From Acidimicrobiales bacterium (lineage in GTDB: Bacteria > Actinomycetota > Acidimicrobiia > Acidimicrobiales > GCA-2861595): DNA of 35,702 nt. Within the stretch, counting starts at the first letter, position 1. The number at the start of each line of letters is the position of its first letter. Location of the stretch: the NCBI GenBank assembly GCA_036262515.1, contig DATAIT010000056.1, positions 1-35,702 on the forward strand, given 5' to 3'. Below the pieces are notes generated by a model. The model did no database searches and was not told the DNA's origin. It saw nothing but the letters and a program-made list of their open reading frames with translations. The position numbers and the translations under genes are program-made. Shown here piece by piece: positions 26,598-34,610 of this stretch.

Positions 26598-28256
26598 GTG
26601 GCGGTCGTCCAGCGCTCGTTCGACGACCTGGGCACCCCGCTGCACCAGGTCACCTTCGTGGTCGTCGACCTGGAGACCACCGGGTGCGAACCGGGCCGCT
26701 CCATGATCACGGAGGTCGGCGCGGTGAGGCTCCGGGGGGGCGAGTGCCTCGGCACGTTCCAGACGCTGGTCGACCCCGGTCAGGGCATCCCGCCCGAGAT
26801 CACCTACCTGACCGGCATCACCGAGGCCATGGTACGGGCGGCGCCGCGCATCGAGGCGGTGCTGCCGTCGTTCCTCGAGTTCCTGGGCGACGCCGTCATC
26901 GTCGGCCACAACGTCCGGTTCGATCTCCGCTTCCTCACCGCCGCGCTGGTCGCCGCCGGACGGGCCGGGCTCGCCAACCGCTGGGTCGACACGTGCGCCC
27001 TGGCCCGCCGCCTCGTGGCCGACGAGGTCCCGAACTGCAAGCTCTCCACGCTGGCCCGCCACCTCCGCGTCGGCCACCAGCCCACTCATCGCGCCCTCGA
27101 CGATGCGTTGGCCACCGGCGAGGTCCTCCACTGCCTGCTCGAGCGGGCCGGACGCCTCGGCGTCCTGGCGCTCGACGACCTGCTCGAGCTGCCCACCGTG
27201 CAAGGACACCCGATGGTGGCCAAGCTCCGCCTCGTCGCCGACCTGCCCCGGCGGCCCGGCGTCTACCTCTTCCGCGACGCCGGCGGCCGGGTCCTCTACG
27301 TGGGCAAGGCGGTGAACCTGCGCCGGCGGGTGCGCTCGTACTTCTCGGGCGACGACCGGCGCAAGGTCGGTCCGTTGCTCCGGGAGACGGCGGCGGTCGA
27401 TCACGTCGTGTGCAGCGGCGACCTCGAGGCCTCGGTGCTCGAGGTGCGCCTCATCCATGAGCTGCGCCCCCGGTACAACCGGCGCTCGAAGGACTGGCGC
27501 CGCTACGCCTATGTGAAGCTCACGCTCGACGAGCGTTTCCCCCGGCTCTCGGTCGTCCGCAACCCCCGGGCCGGTGACGGCTGCTTGTACCTCGGCCCCC
27601 TCTCGTCGGCCCGCACCGCCCAGCTGGTCGTCGAGGCCGTCCACTCGGCCGCGCCGCTCCGCCGGTGCACCACCAGGCCGGGTCGCACCCCGGTGGCGGC
27701 ACCGTGCGCGCCCGCACAGCTCGGCGTGGCCGCGTGCCCCTGCGCCGGCGGTGACGACGCGGCGAGGTACCCGGCCGTCGTCGAGGCCGTCGTGCGGGGC
27801 CTCACCGTCGACCCGCAGCGGCTCCTCGCACCGCTGGCGGGACGCATGCGGGCGCTGGCCGCCGACCAGCGCTACGAGGAGGCGGCCGCCACCAGGGAGC
27901 GGGCCGCTGCCCTGGCCGCCACGCTGTCGCGCCAGCGCAAGCTCGACGCACTGCGGCGGGCCGGCCGAGTCAGCCTCGAGGTCGACGGCGAGGGTGGGGC
28001 CGTCCTCGACCGGGGCCGGCTCCTGCACGCGTGGGCGGGCGGCGAGCCGGCCACCTTGCCGTTCGACGGGGTGGAGGCAGCTCCGCCCGATGCACCGCTG
28101 CCCCGTCACCTGGCCGACGAAGTGCTCTGCGTGGCCTCCTGGCTCGACCGGAGCGCGCCTCGGATCCGCCTCGACAGCTGTGACGGCGGCCTGGTGTCGG
28201 TGCTCCCGAACCTGCCCCGCTTCGAGCCCGCCCACGGCGTCCACACCCGCCGGTGA
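26598..28256 (+). CDS. DEDDh exonuclease fused to UvrC-like GIY-YIG nuclease
   Basis: 552-aa two-part repair protein. Residues ~15-180 are a DnaQ-type 3'-5' exonuclease: VVDLETTG (Asp, Glu), VGHNVRFDLRF (Asp) and THRALDDALATGE (His, Asp). Residues ~210-300 are a GIY-YIG domain: PGVYLFRDAGG...VLYVGKAVNLRRRVRSYF with the metal Glu in ASVLEVRLIHELRPRYN. A UVR-like helix pair follows (AADQRYEEAAATRERAAALAA). The RNase H-like C-terminal nuclease half of UvrC is absent, so it resembles a Cho/UvrC N-half joined to DnaQ, a known actinobacterial architecture. Likely acts in a UvrABC-like incision or gap-trimming step (inference). Start GTG 26598 from the TACAGT spacing; the long open frame upstream is antisense to the Fpg gene. 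Its stop is 11 bp from the convergent SAF gene. Confidence 0.93.
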   Translation: MAVVQRSFDDLGTPLHQVTFVVVDLETTGCEPGRSMITEVGAVRLRGGECLGTFQTLVDPGQGIPPEITYLTGITEAMVRAAPRIEAVLPSFLEFLGDAVIVGHNVRFDLRFLTAALVAAGRAGLANRWVDTCALARRLVADEVPNCKLSTLARHLRVGHQPTHRALDDALATGEVLHCLLERAGRLGVLALDDLLELPTVQGHPMVAKLRLVADLPRRPGVYLFRDAGGRVLYVGKAVNLRRRVRSYFSGDDRRKVGPLLRETAAVDHVVCSGDLEASVLEVRLIHELRPRYNRRSKDWRRYAYVKLTLDERFPRLSVVRNPRAGDGCLYLGPLSSARTAQLVVEAVHSAAPLRRCTTRPGRTPVAAPCAPAQLGVAACPCAGGDDAARYPAVVEAVVRGLTVDPQRLLAPLAGRMRALAADQRYEEAAATRERAAALAATLSRQRKLDALRRAGRVSLEVDGEGGAVLDRGRLLHAWAGGEPATLPFDGVEAAPPDAPLPRHLADEVLCVASWLDRSAPRIRLDSCDGGLVSVLPNLPRFEPAHGVHTRR

Positions 28257-28267
28257 GCCTGGCGCGG

Positions 28268-28924
28268 TCAGGGCGAGGTGAGGGCGAGGGCCACCGTGCC
28301 CCGCGCCAACGCGAAGGCGACGCGCGCGGCGTCGGCCGGCTCGACGGCGACGGTCACCGCCTCGTCGCCCACGTCGACCACAAGAGCCCCCTCGGCCACG
28401 GGGAACGTGGGCGGGCCCGCGCCGGACGTGGCGGCGGGCGGGCCCGCCTCCGCTCCGGCCGTCTCCGGCGCACCCGGGTCCTCGGCGACGTCGAACGTCG
28501 CCATCACGTCCACCCGGTCGCCGAGGCGGACGGCGAGCCCACCCGGCTCCACTGGTACGGCCAACGCCCGGAACCCCCTCGGCACGAGAGCGGCCACGCC
28601 GCGAAGCCCGTCGGGCGCCAGCTTCGAGCGCAGCAGCACCTCGCCTGGAACCAGCGGGACGAGCGCCACCTTGCCCACGGGCGTGGCGGCGACGGCGGCG
28701 TCGGGCAGCGCGTCGGCCGGCAGGTGGCGGACGGTCACGTCTCCGGCCGCCACGACGGCGCCGGATTCGACAGGTCGAGCGGCCACGGCCACGTCGACGA
28801 GGCCGCCGAGGCGCGAGGCGCGAGCGGACGCCTCCCCCACCAGCCTCGCCACCGTGACACCGGTGAGGACGGCGAGTGCGACGAACAGGACCCAGAACGG
28901 GAGAGCGGAACGGCGGATGCGCAC
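28268..28924 (-). CDS. SAF-domain membrane protein (CpaB/RcpC-like)
   Basis: 218-aa protein with one N-terminal membrane segment (LPFWVLFVALAVLTGVTVARL) and a SAF domain from about residue 40 (VDVAVAARPVESGAVVAAGDVTVRHLP...PLVPGEVLLRSKLA), then RALAVPVEPGGLAVRLGDRVDVMATF. This is the layout of Flp-pilus assembly protein CpaB/RcpC, but no tad/flp genes are in view, so a pilus role is unproven. An Ala/Gly/Pro-rich loop interrupts the C-terminal half. GTG 28924 has GGGAG 8 nt upstream. Follows mtnP by 56 bp. Confidence 0.85.
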   Translation of the reverse strand: MRIRRSALPFWVLFVALAVLTGVTVARLVGEASARASRLGGLVDVAVAARPVESGAVVAAGDVTVRHLPADALPDAAVAATPVGKVALVPLVPGEVLLRSKLAPDGLRGVAALVPRGFRALAVPVEPGGLAVRLGDRVDVMATFDVAEDPGAPETAGAEAGPPAATSGAGPPTFPVAEGALVVDVGDEAVTVAVEPADAARVAFALARGTVALALTSP

Positions 28925-28980
28925 GGGGGCGCTCCCTTCCTCGAAGACAGACCGGAAGGGGGAAGTGCCGGGAACCGACG

Positions 28981-29790
28981 CTACGCGCCGAGCGGGCCGC
29001 TGGAAAGGGCCTCGGCGCACGCGCACGGTGGTGCGACGGCCAGCGTCGGGATGGCGTCGAACAGCAGCGCCCCGGTGCGCTCCACGTTCCTCGCCAGGAC
29101 CTCGAAGACGACGTCGATGGTGACCGGCCGGATTCCGTCCACGCCCTCGACACCCGTGTCGTAGTCGGTGATCAGGGCGACTCCCGCGTAACACAGGCCG
29201 AGCTCGCGGGCGAGATACGCCTCGGGGTACTGGGTCATGTTGATGACCTCCCACCCCGCCGACCGGTACCACGACGACTCCGCCCGGGTGGAGAACCGGG
29301 GCCCCGGGATCACCACCACCGTGCCACGCTCGTGCATGGTGAGCCCACACCCCGACCCGCTGGCCAGCAGGGCGGCCCGCAGGTCGGGACAGTAGGGGTC
29401 GGCGAACGACACGTGTCCCACCACGCCGCCGTCGAAGAACGTGTCCGGCCGGCCCCACGTGCGGTCGACCAGCTGGTCGACGAGGACGAACTCGCCCGGC
29501 TTCACGTGGGGCTGGAGGGAGCCGGCGGCGCACGGCCCGATGAGCCGGCGGACACCGAGCTCGCGCATGGCCCACACGTTGGCCCGGTAGTTCACCTTGT
29601 GCGGCGGCAGTTCGTGCTGCACGCCGTGGCGGGGCAGGAATGCCACCGACCGGTCCCCGACCTTCCCCACCGCGACCGGCGCCGACGGCGGCCCGTAGGG
29701 CGTGTGCACGGCCACCGTGGTGACGTCGTCGAGGAAGGTGTAGAACCCCGAGCCGCCGAAGACCCCGATGTCCGCCTCGGCGCGTGGCAA
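28981..29790 (-). CDS. mtnP: S-methyl-5'-thioadenosine phosphorylase
   Basis: Phosphorolyses methylthioadenosine (from polyamine or ethylene-type pathways) to adenine and methylthioribose-1-phosphate. 269 aa of the PNP/MTAP family: IGVFGGSGFYTF, FLPRHGVQHELPPHKVNYRAN, GPCAAGSLQP, VVIPGPRFSTRAES, INMTQYPEAYLARELGLCYA and ITDYDTG. The TDYD motif favours adenine nucleosides over guanosine/inosine, so MTAP rather than PNP. The start is a TTG at 29790 with CGAGGCGG upstream; conserved sequence starts seven codons later. Member of a fmdB-mtnP-SAF minus-strand group with ~57-bp gaps. Confidence 0.92.
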   Translation of the reverse strand: MPRAEADIGVFGGSGFYTFLDDVTTVAVHTPYGPPSAPVAVGKVGDRSVAFLPRHGVQHELPPHKVNYRANVWAMRELGVRRLIGPCAAGSLQPHVKPGEFVLVDQLVDRTWGRPDTFFDGGVVGHVSFADPYCPDLRAALLASGSGCGLTMHERGTVVVIPGPRFSTRAESSWYRSAGWEVINMTQYPEAYLARELGLCYAGVALITDYDTGVEGVDGIRPVTIDVVFEVLARNVERTGALLFDAIPTLAVAPPCACAEALSSGPLGA

Positions 29791-29846
29791 CGACTACCGC
29801 CTCGCAGGACGGTGCGGCGACTCCCGCTCGACGCCGCCCCGGGAGG

Positions 29847-30212
29847 TCACGACGAGGCTGCCGCCTTCGAGTCACCCTTGCCCGCAGCGGTCCCCCCGCT
29901 CTTGGCATCGCCGGAACTGCCGCTCGCCGCCGGGCTCCCCGAGCCGGTGCCGGACCCGGACTTGGCCGTCGCTGTGTCGCCCGACGAGGCCGTCTTCTCC
30001 TTCGGCTCCGTGCGCGGCTTGGCCGAGCCCGCGGAATCGCGGCTGTCGGTTCGGTAGAAGCCGCTGCCCTTGAACGCGATGCCGATGGCACCGAACACCT
30101 TGCGCAGAGGGCCGCCGCAGGCCGGGCAGACGGTGAGCGGGTCGTCGCGGAACGACTGCACGACCTCGAGGTGCTCCCCGCACTGTCTGCAGGCGTATTC
30201 GTAGGTCGGCAC
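29847..30212 (-). CDS. FmdB-family zinc-ribbon protein
   Basis: 121-aa protein beginning MPTYEYACRQCGEHLEVVQSF with a second CPACGG pair: the FmdB/CxxC_CXXC_SSSS regulatory-protein zinc ribbon, with KVFGAIGIAFKGSGFYRTD closing the domain near residue 54. The remaining half is Ser/Gly/Lys/Ala-rich and disordered. Function of the family is uncertain; it was named for a formamidase regulator. GTG 30212 is set by TAGACT 8 nt upstream and by the MPTYEY start. Divergent from galU. Confidence 0.93.
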   Translation of the reverse strand: MPTYEYACRQCGEHLEVVQSFRDDPLTVCPACGGPLRKVFGAIGIAFKGSGFYRTDSRDSAGSAKPRTEPKEKTASSGDTATAKSGSGTGSGSPAASGSSGDAKSGGTAAGKGDSKAAASS

Positions 30213-30220
30213 GGGGACGA

Positions 30221-30226
30221 AGTCTA
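30221..30226 (-). promoter_or_regulatory. -10 box TAGACT for fmdB
   Basis: TAGACT, 8-nt spacer, GTG 30212 (leaderless). Confidence 0.55.
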
Positions 30227-30273
30227 CAAGCGCCGGGAACGTCGAGCCCCCGCCGGAACGTGCACGGGCGCCC

Positions 30274-30279
30274 TACCAT
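30274..30279 (+). promoter_or_regulatory. -10 box TACCAT for galU
   Basis: TACCAT, 8-nt spacer, ATG 30288 (leaderless). Confidence 0.55.
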
Positions 30280-30287
30280 GTGCCGCG

Positions 30288-31172
30288 ATGACGAGGCCCG
30301 TGCGCAAGGTGGTCATCCCGGCTGCCGGTCTGGGCACCCGCTTCCTCCCGGCGACCAAGTCGCAGCCGAAAGAAATGCTCCCGGTCGTCGACAAGCCCGC
30401 CATCCAATACGTGGTGGAGGAGGCGGTGCGCGCCGGCATTCGGGACGTCCTCATCATCACCGGCCGGGGCAAGCGCAGCATCGAGGACCACTTCGACCGG
30501 TCGTTCGAGCTCGAAGCGGAGCTGTCGTCGAAGAAGAAGCACGAGCAGCTGGCCGAGATGCGGGCCATCGCCGACATGGCGGACATCCACTACGTCCGCC
30601 AGGGTGAGGCGAAAGGTCTTGGGCATGCCGTCGGCGTGGCCCGCCAGCACGTGGGCAACGAGCCGTTCGCGGTGATGCTGGGCGACGACATCATGCACGA
30701 CCAGAGCGACGTCCTCGAGCAGATGCTCAACGTGCACGGCCGGTACGGCCGCTCGGTCGTCGCCCTCAAGGAGGTACCCCGGCGCGAGATCGCGTTCTAC
30801 GGCTGCGCCCGGCCCGAGGCCGTCGAGGAGAGCCTCGTGCGTCTCCTCGAGGTCGTCGAGAAGCCCGCCCCCGAAGATGCGCCGTCGAACCTGGCCGTGA
30901 TGGGTCGCTACGTGTTCACCCCGGAGATCTTCGACGCCATCGACAACGTCGGGCCGGGCGCCGGCGGGGAGCTGCAGCTCACCGACGCCATCGGCTTGCT
31001 GCTGAAGGAGCAGACGGTCTACGGGTACGTCTTCGAGGAGGGCCGCTACGACATCGGCAACAAGCTCGACTACCTGCGGGCCACCGTCGAGCTGGCACTG
31101 GACCGCGACGACATAGGGCCCGAGTTCCGCTCGTTCCTCGCCGATCTGGTGGAACGCAAGAAGCTCATCTGA
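30288..31172 (+). CDS. galU: UTP-glucose-1-phosphate uridylyltransferase
   Basis: Makes UDP-glucose from UTP and glucose-1-phosphate for cell-envelope glycans. 294 aa with AAGLGTRFLPATKSQPKEMLPVVDKP (nucleotide loop and lysines), VRQGEAKGLGHAV, MLGDDIM, VVEKPAPEDAPSNLAVMGRYV and GRYDIGNKLDYLRA, all family hallmarks. ATG 30288 from the TACCAT spacing; upstream frame is a shadow of fmdB. It is 2 nt from moeA, so the plus-strand galU-moeA-moaA-moaC block starts here. Confidence 0.96.
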   Translation: MTRPVRKVVIPAAGLGTRFLPATKSQPKEMLPVVDKPAIQYVVEEAVRAGIRDVLIITGRGKRSIEDHFDRSFELEAELSSKKKHEQLAEMRAIADMADIHYVRQGEAKGLGHAVGVARQHVGNEPFAVMLGDDIMHDQSDVLEQMLNVHGRYGRSVVALKEVPRREIAFYGCARPEAVEESLVRLLEVVEKPAPEDAPSNLAVMGRYVFTPEIFDAIDNVGPGAGGELQLTDAIGLLLKEQTVYGYVFEEGRYDIGNKLDYLRATVELALDRDDIGPEFRSFLADLVERKKLI

Positions 31173-31174
31173 GG

Positions 31175-32389
31175 ATGCCCCTCGTCGACGTCGCGTCGGC
31201 CCGCGCACTCATCCTCGACGCCTGCCCCCGCCTCCCGGCCGTCACGGTGCCGCTCGGCGAGGCCCTCGGCATGGTGACGACCACGGCGATCCACGCCCCC
31301 GAGCCGGTGCCCCCGTTCGCCAACACGGCCATGGATGGCTACGCCGTGCGCGCCGCCGACACGGCCGCCGCCCCGGTCGAGCTGCGGGTGGTCGACTCGC
31401 TGGCGGCAGGCAGCGCGCCCCGCGTTGCGGTCGGGGGGGGAGAGGCCGTCCGCATCATGACCGGGGCGCCGCTGCCTCCCGGCGCCGACGCCGTGGTGAT
31501 GGTGGAGCGCACGAGCGTCGCCGGCGGCGGGAGGGCGGTCCGCATCAGCGAGGCGGCGCAGCCGGGCGACCACGTCCGCGGCGCCGGGGAGGACCTCCGC
31601 GCCGGCGAGGAGGTCTTCCCGGCCGGGACGGTGCTCTCGCCTGGCCACCTCGGCGTGGTGGCCAGCACGGGCCGCACGTCGGTCGAGGTGGTCCGCCGCG
31701 CCCGTGTCGGGGTGCTGTCCACCGGTGACGAGCTGGTCGACGACGGCGGGCCACTCCGACCGGGACAGATCCGCGACTCCAACCGGCCCACGCTGCTCGC
31801 CCTGGTGCGCCAGGCCGGGTGCGAGCCCGTGGACCTGGGCCGGTGCGGCGACACCGAGGCGCAGATCCGCCACGCCCTGGAGGGGGGCGTGGCCGCCTGC
31901 GACGCCGTCGTCACGAGCGGCGGCGTCAGCGTGGGCGACTTCGACTATGTGAAGGTGGTGCTGGACGAGCTCTCCGGCGGCTCCATGCAGTGGCTGCAGA
32001 TCGCGGTGAAGCCGGCCAAGCCCCTCGCCTTCGGCCTGGCCGGGCGGACGCCCGTGTTCGGCCTCCCCGGGAACCCCGTGTCGTCGATGGTGAGCTTCGA
32101 GCTGTTCGCCCGGCCCGCGCTGTTGGCCATGATGGGCCACACCAGCCTCGACCGGCCGCGGAGGCAGGCGGTCGCCGACGAGCCGCTGGTCCGGCGCCCG
32201 GACGGCAAGCTGCACCTCGCCCGTGTCCGCGTCGCACCGGGAGACGACGGCCGCTACCACGTCCGCTCGGCGGGGGGACAGGGATCGCACATGCTGCGGG
32301 CCATGGCCATGTCCAACGCCCTCGCGCTCCTCCCCGACGGCACGGGAGTGCAACAGGGGGGAAACGTGGAGGTCATGTTCCTCTCGTAG
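31175..32389 (+). CDS. moeA: Molybdopterin molybdenumtransferase MoeA / gephyrin-like protein
   Basis: Inserts molybdate into adenylated molybdopterin. 404 aa with PPFANTAMDGYAVRAADT, VRIMTGAPLPPGADAVV, the MPT-binding VGVLSTGDELV and SGGVSVGDFDYVK, AVKPAKPLAFG and FGLPGNPVSSMVSFELF, and a C-terminal domain IV. All four MoeA domains appear present. TGAGGATG links it to galU, so it is likely co-translated. In corynebacteria and streptomycetes the moeA paralogue next to galU (Glp) also binds FtsZ and a membrane receptor; that receptor family appears at 34083-34592. Whether this copy does cofactor synthesis, division or both cannot be read from sequence. Confidence 0.94.
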   Translation: MPLVDVASARALILDACPRLPAVTVPLGEALGMVTTTAIHAPEPVPPFANTAMDGYAVRAADTAAAPVELRVVDSLAAGSAPRVAVGGGEAVRIMTGAPLPPGADAVVMVERTSVAGGGRAVRISEAAQPGDHVRGAGEDLRAGEEVFPAGTVLSPGHLGVVASTGRTSVEVVRRARVGVLSTGDELVDDGGPLRPGQIRDSNRPTLLALVRQAGCEPVDLGRCGDTEAQIRHALEGGVAACDAVVTSGGVSVGDFDYVKVVLDELSGGSMQWLQIAVKPAKPLAFGLAGRTPVFGLPGNPVSSMVSFELFARPALLAMMGHTSLDRPRRQAVADEPLVRRPDGKLHLARVRVAPGDDGRYHVRSAGGQGSHMLRAMAMSNALALLPDGTGVQQGGNVEVMFLS

Positions 32390-32403
32390 CCTGGCCTGCA
32401 GTC

Positions 32404-33396
32404 ATGGTCGTGCCGACACCACTCGTGGACCCCTTCGCCCGCACGGTGCGCGACCTGCGCATCTCCGTCACGGACCGCTGCAACCTTCGCTGCACCTACT
32501 GCATGCCGGAGGACGGTCTGACGTGGCTTCCTCGGGCCGACCTGCTGACCTTCGAGGAGATCGAGCGGGTGGCTCGCGTGTGCGTCGAACGCTTCGGCTT
32601 CGACGGCATCCGCATCACGGGTGGTGAGCCCACCGCGCGGGCCCAGCTGCCGGTTCTGGTGGAGAAGCTGACCCGGCTCGGCGTCGACGTCTCACTGACG
32701 ACGAACGGACTCTCGCTCCGGCTTCTGGCCGACGACCTGCGCGCCGCCGGTCTGCGCCGGCTCAACGTCTCGTGCGACACCCTCCGGCGCCGGCGCTTCG
32801 CCGAGATGACGCGGCGCGACGACCTCCCCAGGGTGCTCGACGGCATCGATGCGGCCGTCGCCTCCGGCTTCGACCCCGTCAAGGTCAACTGCGTGCTCAT
32901 GAGGGGCGTGAACGACGACGAGATCCTCGACCTCGCGTCGTTCGGGCGGCGGCGGGGAATCGTCATGCGCTTCATCGAGTTCATGCCGCTCGACGCCGAC
33001 GGCGCCTGGACCACCACCTCCGTCGTCACCCTCGACGAGATCGTCGCCACCATCTCTGCCGTGCATCCTCTCGAGCCCGTGGCCGAGGCGGGAGCGGCGC
33101 CGGCTCGGCGCTTCCGGTACCGCGACGGCGCCGGCGAGGTCGGCGTGGTTGCGAGCGTCTCCCGGAGCTTCTGTTCGACGTGTGACCGCGTCAGGTTGAC
33201 GGCCGACGGCCAGTTCCGGAGCTGCCTCTTCGCGGTCCGGGAGACCGACCTGCGGGCCGTGCTCCGCGCCGGTGGCTCGGACGACGACGTGGCCGCCGCC
33301 ATCGAGGCCGAAGTCGGGACCAAATGGGCCGGTCACGCCATTGGCCAGGTGCACTTCACCCGTCCGGCCCGCTCCATGAGCCAGATCGGCGGATAG
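32404..33396 (+). CDS. moaA: GTP 3',8-cyclase MoaA
   Basis: Radical-SAM enzyme, first step from GTP to cyclic pyranopterin monophosphate together with MoaC. 330 aa with the N-terminal cluster CNLRCTYCMPE (Cys26, 30, 33), ITGGEPTAR, LNVSCDTL, the second cluster SFCSTCDRVRL...FRSC and the essential C-terminal Gly-Gly (SQIGG at the very end). ATG 32404 starts 14 nt after moeA; no clear Shine-Dalgarno. Followed by moaC, its pathway partner. Confidence 0.96.
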   Translation: MVVPTPLVDPFARTVRDLRISVTDRCNLRCTYCMPEDGLTWLPRADLLTFEEIERVARVCVERFGFDGIRITGGEPTARAQLPVLVEKLTRLGVDVSLTTNGLSLRLLADDLRAAGLRRLNVSCDTLRRRRFAEMTRRDDLPRVLDGIDAAVASGFDPVKVNCVLMRGVNDDEILDLASFGRRRGIVMRFIEFMPLDADGAWTTTSVVTLDEIVATISAVHPLEPVAEAGAAPARRFRYRDGAGEVGVVASVSRSFCSTCDRVRLTADGQFRSCLFAVRETDLRAVLRAGGSDDDVAAAIEAEVGTKWAGHAIGQVHFTRPARSMSQIGG

Positions 33397-33413
33397 GCGC
33401 GGCGACCAGCCCC

Positions 33414-33419
33414 TACACT
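33414..33419 (+). promoter_or_regulatory. -10 box TACACT for moaC
   Basis: TACACT, 6-nt spacer, ATG 33426 (leaderless), within the short moaA-moaC gap. Confidence 0.55.
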
Positions 33420-33425
33420 CCCTCC

Positions 33426-33926
33426 ATGTCCGAGCGCGGGCTCACCCACATCGATCCCCTCGGCCGGGCCCGCATGGTCGACGTCACGCCCAAGGAGCCC
33501 ACGCACCGGCGGGCGGTGGCGCGCTGCAAGGTCTTCATGAAGCCCGAGACCACGTCGATGGTCGCCACCAACGCGGTCACCAAGGGCGACGTGCTCGGCG
33601 TGGCGCGCGTGGCCGGGATCCAGGCGGCCAAGCGCACGCCCGACCTCATCCCGCTCTGCCACCAGCTCACGATCGGCTCCGTCTACGTCAACTTCACGAT
33701 CGGGGACGACCACGTGGAGGTCGAGGCGCAGGTCGAGACGGTCGACCGCACGGGCGTGGAGATGGAGGCCCTTCTCGCCGCCTCGGTCGCCGCGCTCACG
33801 ATCTACGACATGTGCAAGTCGTCCGATCGCACCATGGCTATCGGTGAGCTGGCCCTGTGGGAGAAGACGGGTGGGAAGGCCGGCACCTGGCGTCGGCAGG
33901 CGTCCGACGACCCCTCCAACCTCTGA
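33426..33926 (+). CDS. moaC: Cyclic pyranopterin monophosphate synthase MoaC
   Basis: Converts the MoaA product to cPMP. 166 aa with THIDPLGRARMVDVTPKEPT, the active-site PDLIPLCHQLTIGSV, GVEMEALLAASVAALTIYDMCKS and the late catalytic Lys in DMCKSSDRTM. Length normal. Start ATG 33426 supported by TACACT 6 nt upstream; the frame upstream is moaA shadow. Confidence 0.96.
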   Translation: MSERGLTHIDPLGRARMVDVTPKEPTHRRAVARCKVFMKPETTSMVATNAVTKGDVLGVARVAGIQAAKRTPDLIPLCHQLTIGSVYVNFTIGDDHVEVEAQVETVDRTGVEMEALLAASVAALTIYDMCKSSDRTMAIGELALWEKTGGKAGTWRRQASDDPSNL

Positions 33927-34044
33927 CCGCAGAACGCCGCCTTCGGGAACGCCCGTTCGTCCGCTGGACGCGCGCCGCACAGAGGTGCAAGGATCACCCC
34001 ACGTCTAGACCATGACCATCCACCGCCGCCGGGGCGTGGAAGGC

Positions 34045-34050
34045 TACGGT
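34045..34050 (+). promoter_or_regulatory. -10 box TACGGT upstream of the SepX/GlpR-like gene
   Basis: TACGGT 32 nt before the TTG start; predicts a ~25-nt leader carrying GAGGAG. The rest of the 156-bp gap after moaC shows nothing recognisable. Confidence 0.35.
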
Positions 34051-34082
34051 CTCCGAGTTCACGAAAGCGGGTCGAGGAGCTC

Positions 34083-34592
34083 TTGACGATCGTGGTCCTG
34101 CTTGTTCTTGCCGTGATCTGGGGTGCGGTTCTGATCCCGCCGATGCTGCGGGCTCGCTCCGAATCCCGGCCTGCCGACTCCATCGGCAACTTCCGCCACC
34201 AGCTGAGCGTTTTGCGCCGAACGGGCCCCACGTTGGTCGGCCCGGCCAACTCGCGCATCCCGGGGTACGCCGCGCCTGCGCCGTCGCCCACCTACCAGAT
34301 GGCCCGGTCGTACACCCAGGGCGGTGCTCGGCGGGCCCGGACGCTCAAGCGCCGCCGTGACGTGCTGTTCACCCTCGTCGGCGCCATGGGCACCACGCTG
34401 GTGCTCGGGTTGCTGCCTCCGTTCCATGCGCTGCTGGGGCTCCACGTCCTGTGCGACCTGCTCTTCGCCGGCTACGTCGTCCTGCTCGTCCAGGCCCGCA
34501 ACGCGTCGGCCGAGCGGGAGATGAAGCTGCGGTTCCTACCGGCGACGGCGCAGCCGGACAACGTCCTGCTGCTGCGTCGGTCGGCCAACTAG
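34083..34592 (+). CDS. SepX/GlpR-like membrane protein
   Basis: 169-aa membrane protein: one N-terminal segment (IVVLLVLAVIWGAVLIPPML) followed by a basic, polar cytosolic loop (RARSESRPADSIGNFRHQLSVLRR), a Pro/Tyr/Ser-rich linker, a basic TLKRRRDVL stretch and two further segments (LFTLVGAMGTTLVLGLLPP, LCDLLFAGYVVLLVQA). This layout, the AVIWGAVLIP-type first helix with the following RP..SI..F motif, and the position after galU-moeA-moaC match streptomycete SepX and corynebacterial GlpR, the divisome membrane receptor for the MoeA-like protein Glp. The match is by architecture and synteny, so it is a probable homologue, not a proven one. TTG start with GAGG 5 nt upstream. Confidence 0.7.
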   Translation: MTIVVLLVLAVIWGAVLIPPMLRARSESRPADSIGNFRHQLSVLRRTGPTLVGPANSRIPGYAAPAPSPTYQMARSYTQGGARRARTLKRRRDVLFTLVGAMGTTLVLGLLPPFHALLGLHVLCDLLFAGYVVLLVQARNASAEREMKLRFLPATAQPDNVLLLRRSAN

Positions 34593-34610
34593 CCGAAGGC
34601 CGCAGCCCGG

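Noticed and set aside
26583..29153. 856-codon minus-strand frame spanning the exonuclease fusion and SAF genes
   Set aside because: Crosses two real genes, composition typical of high-GC antisense.
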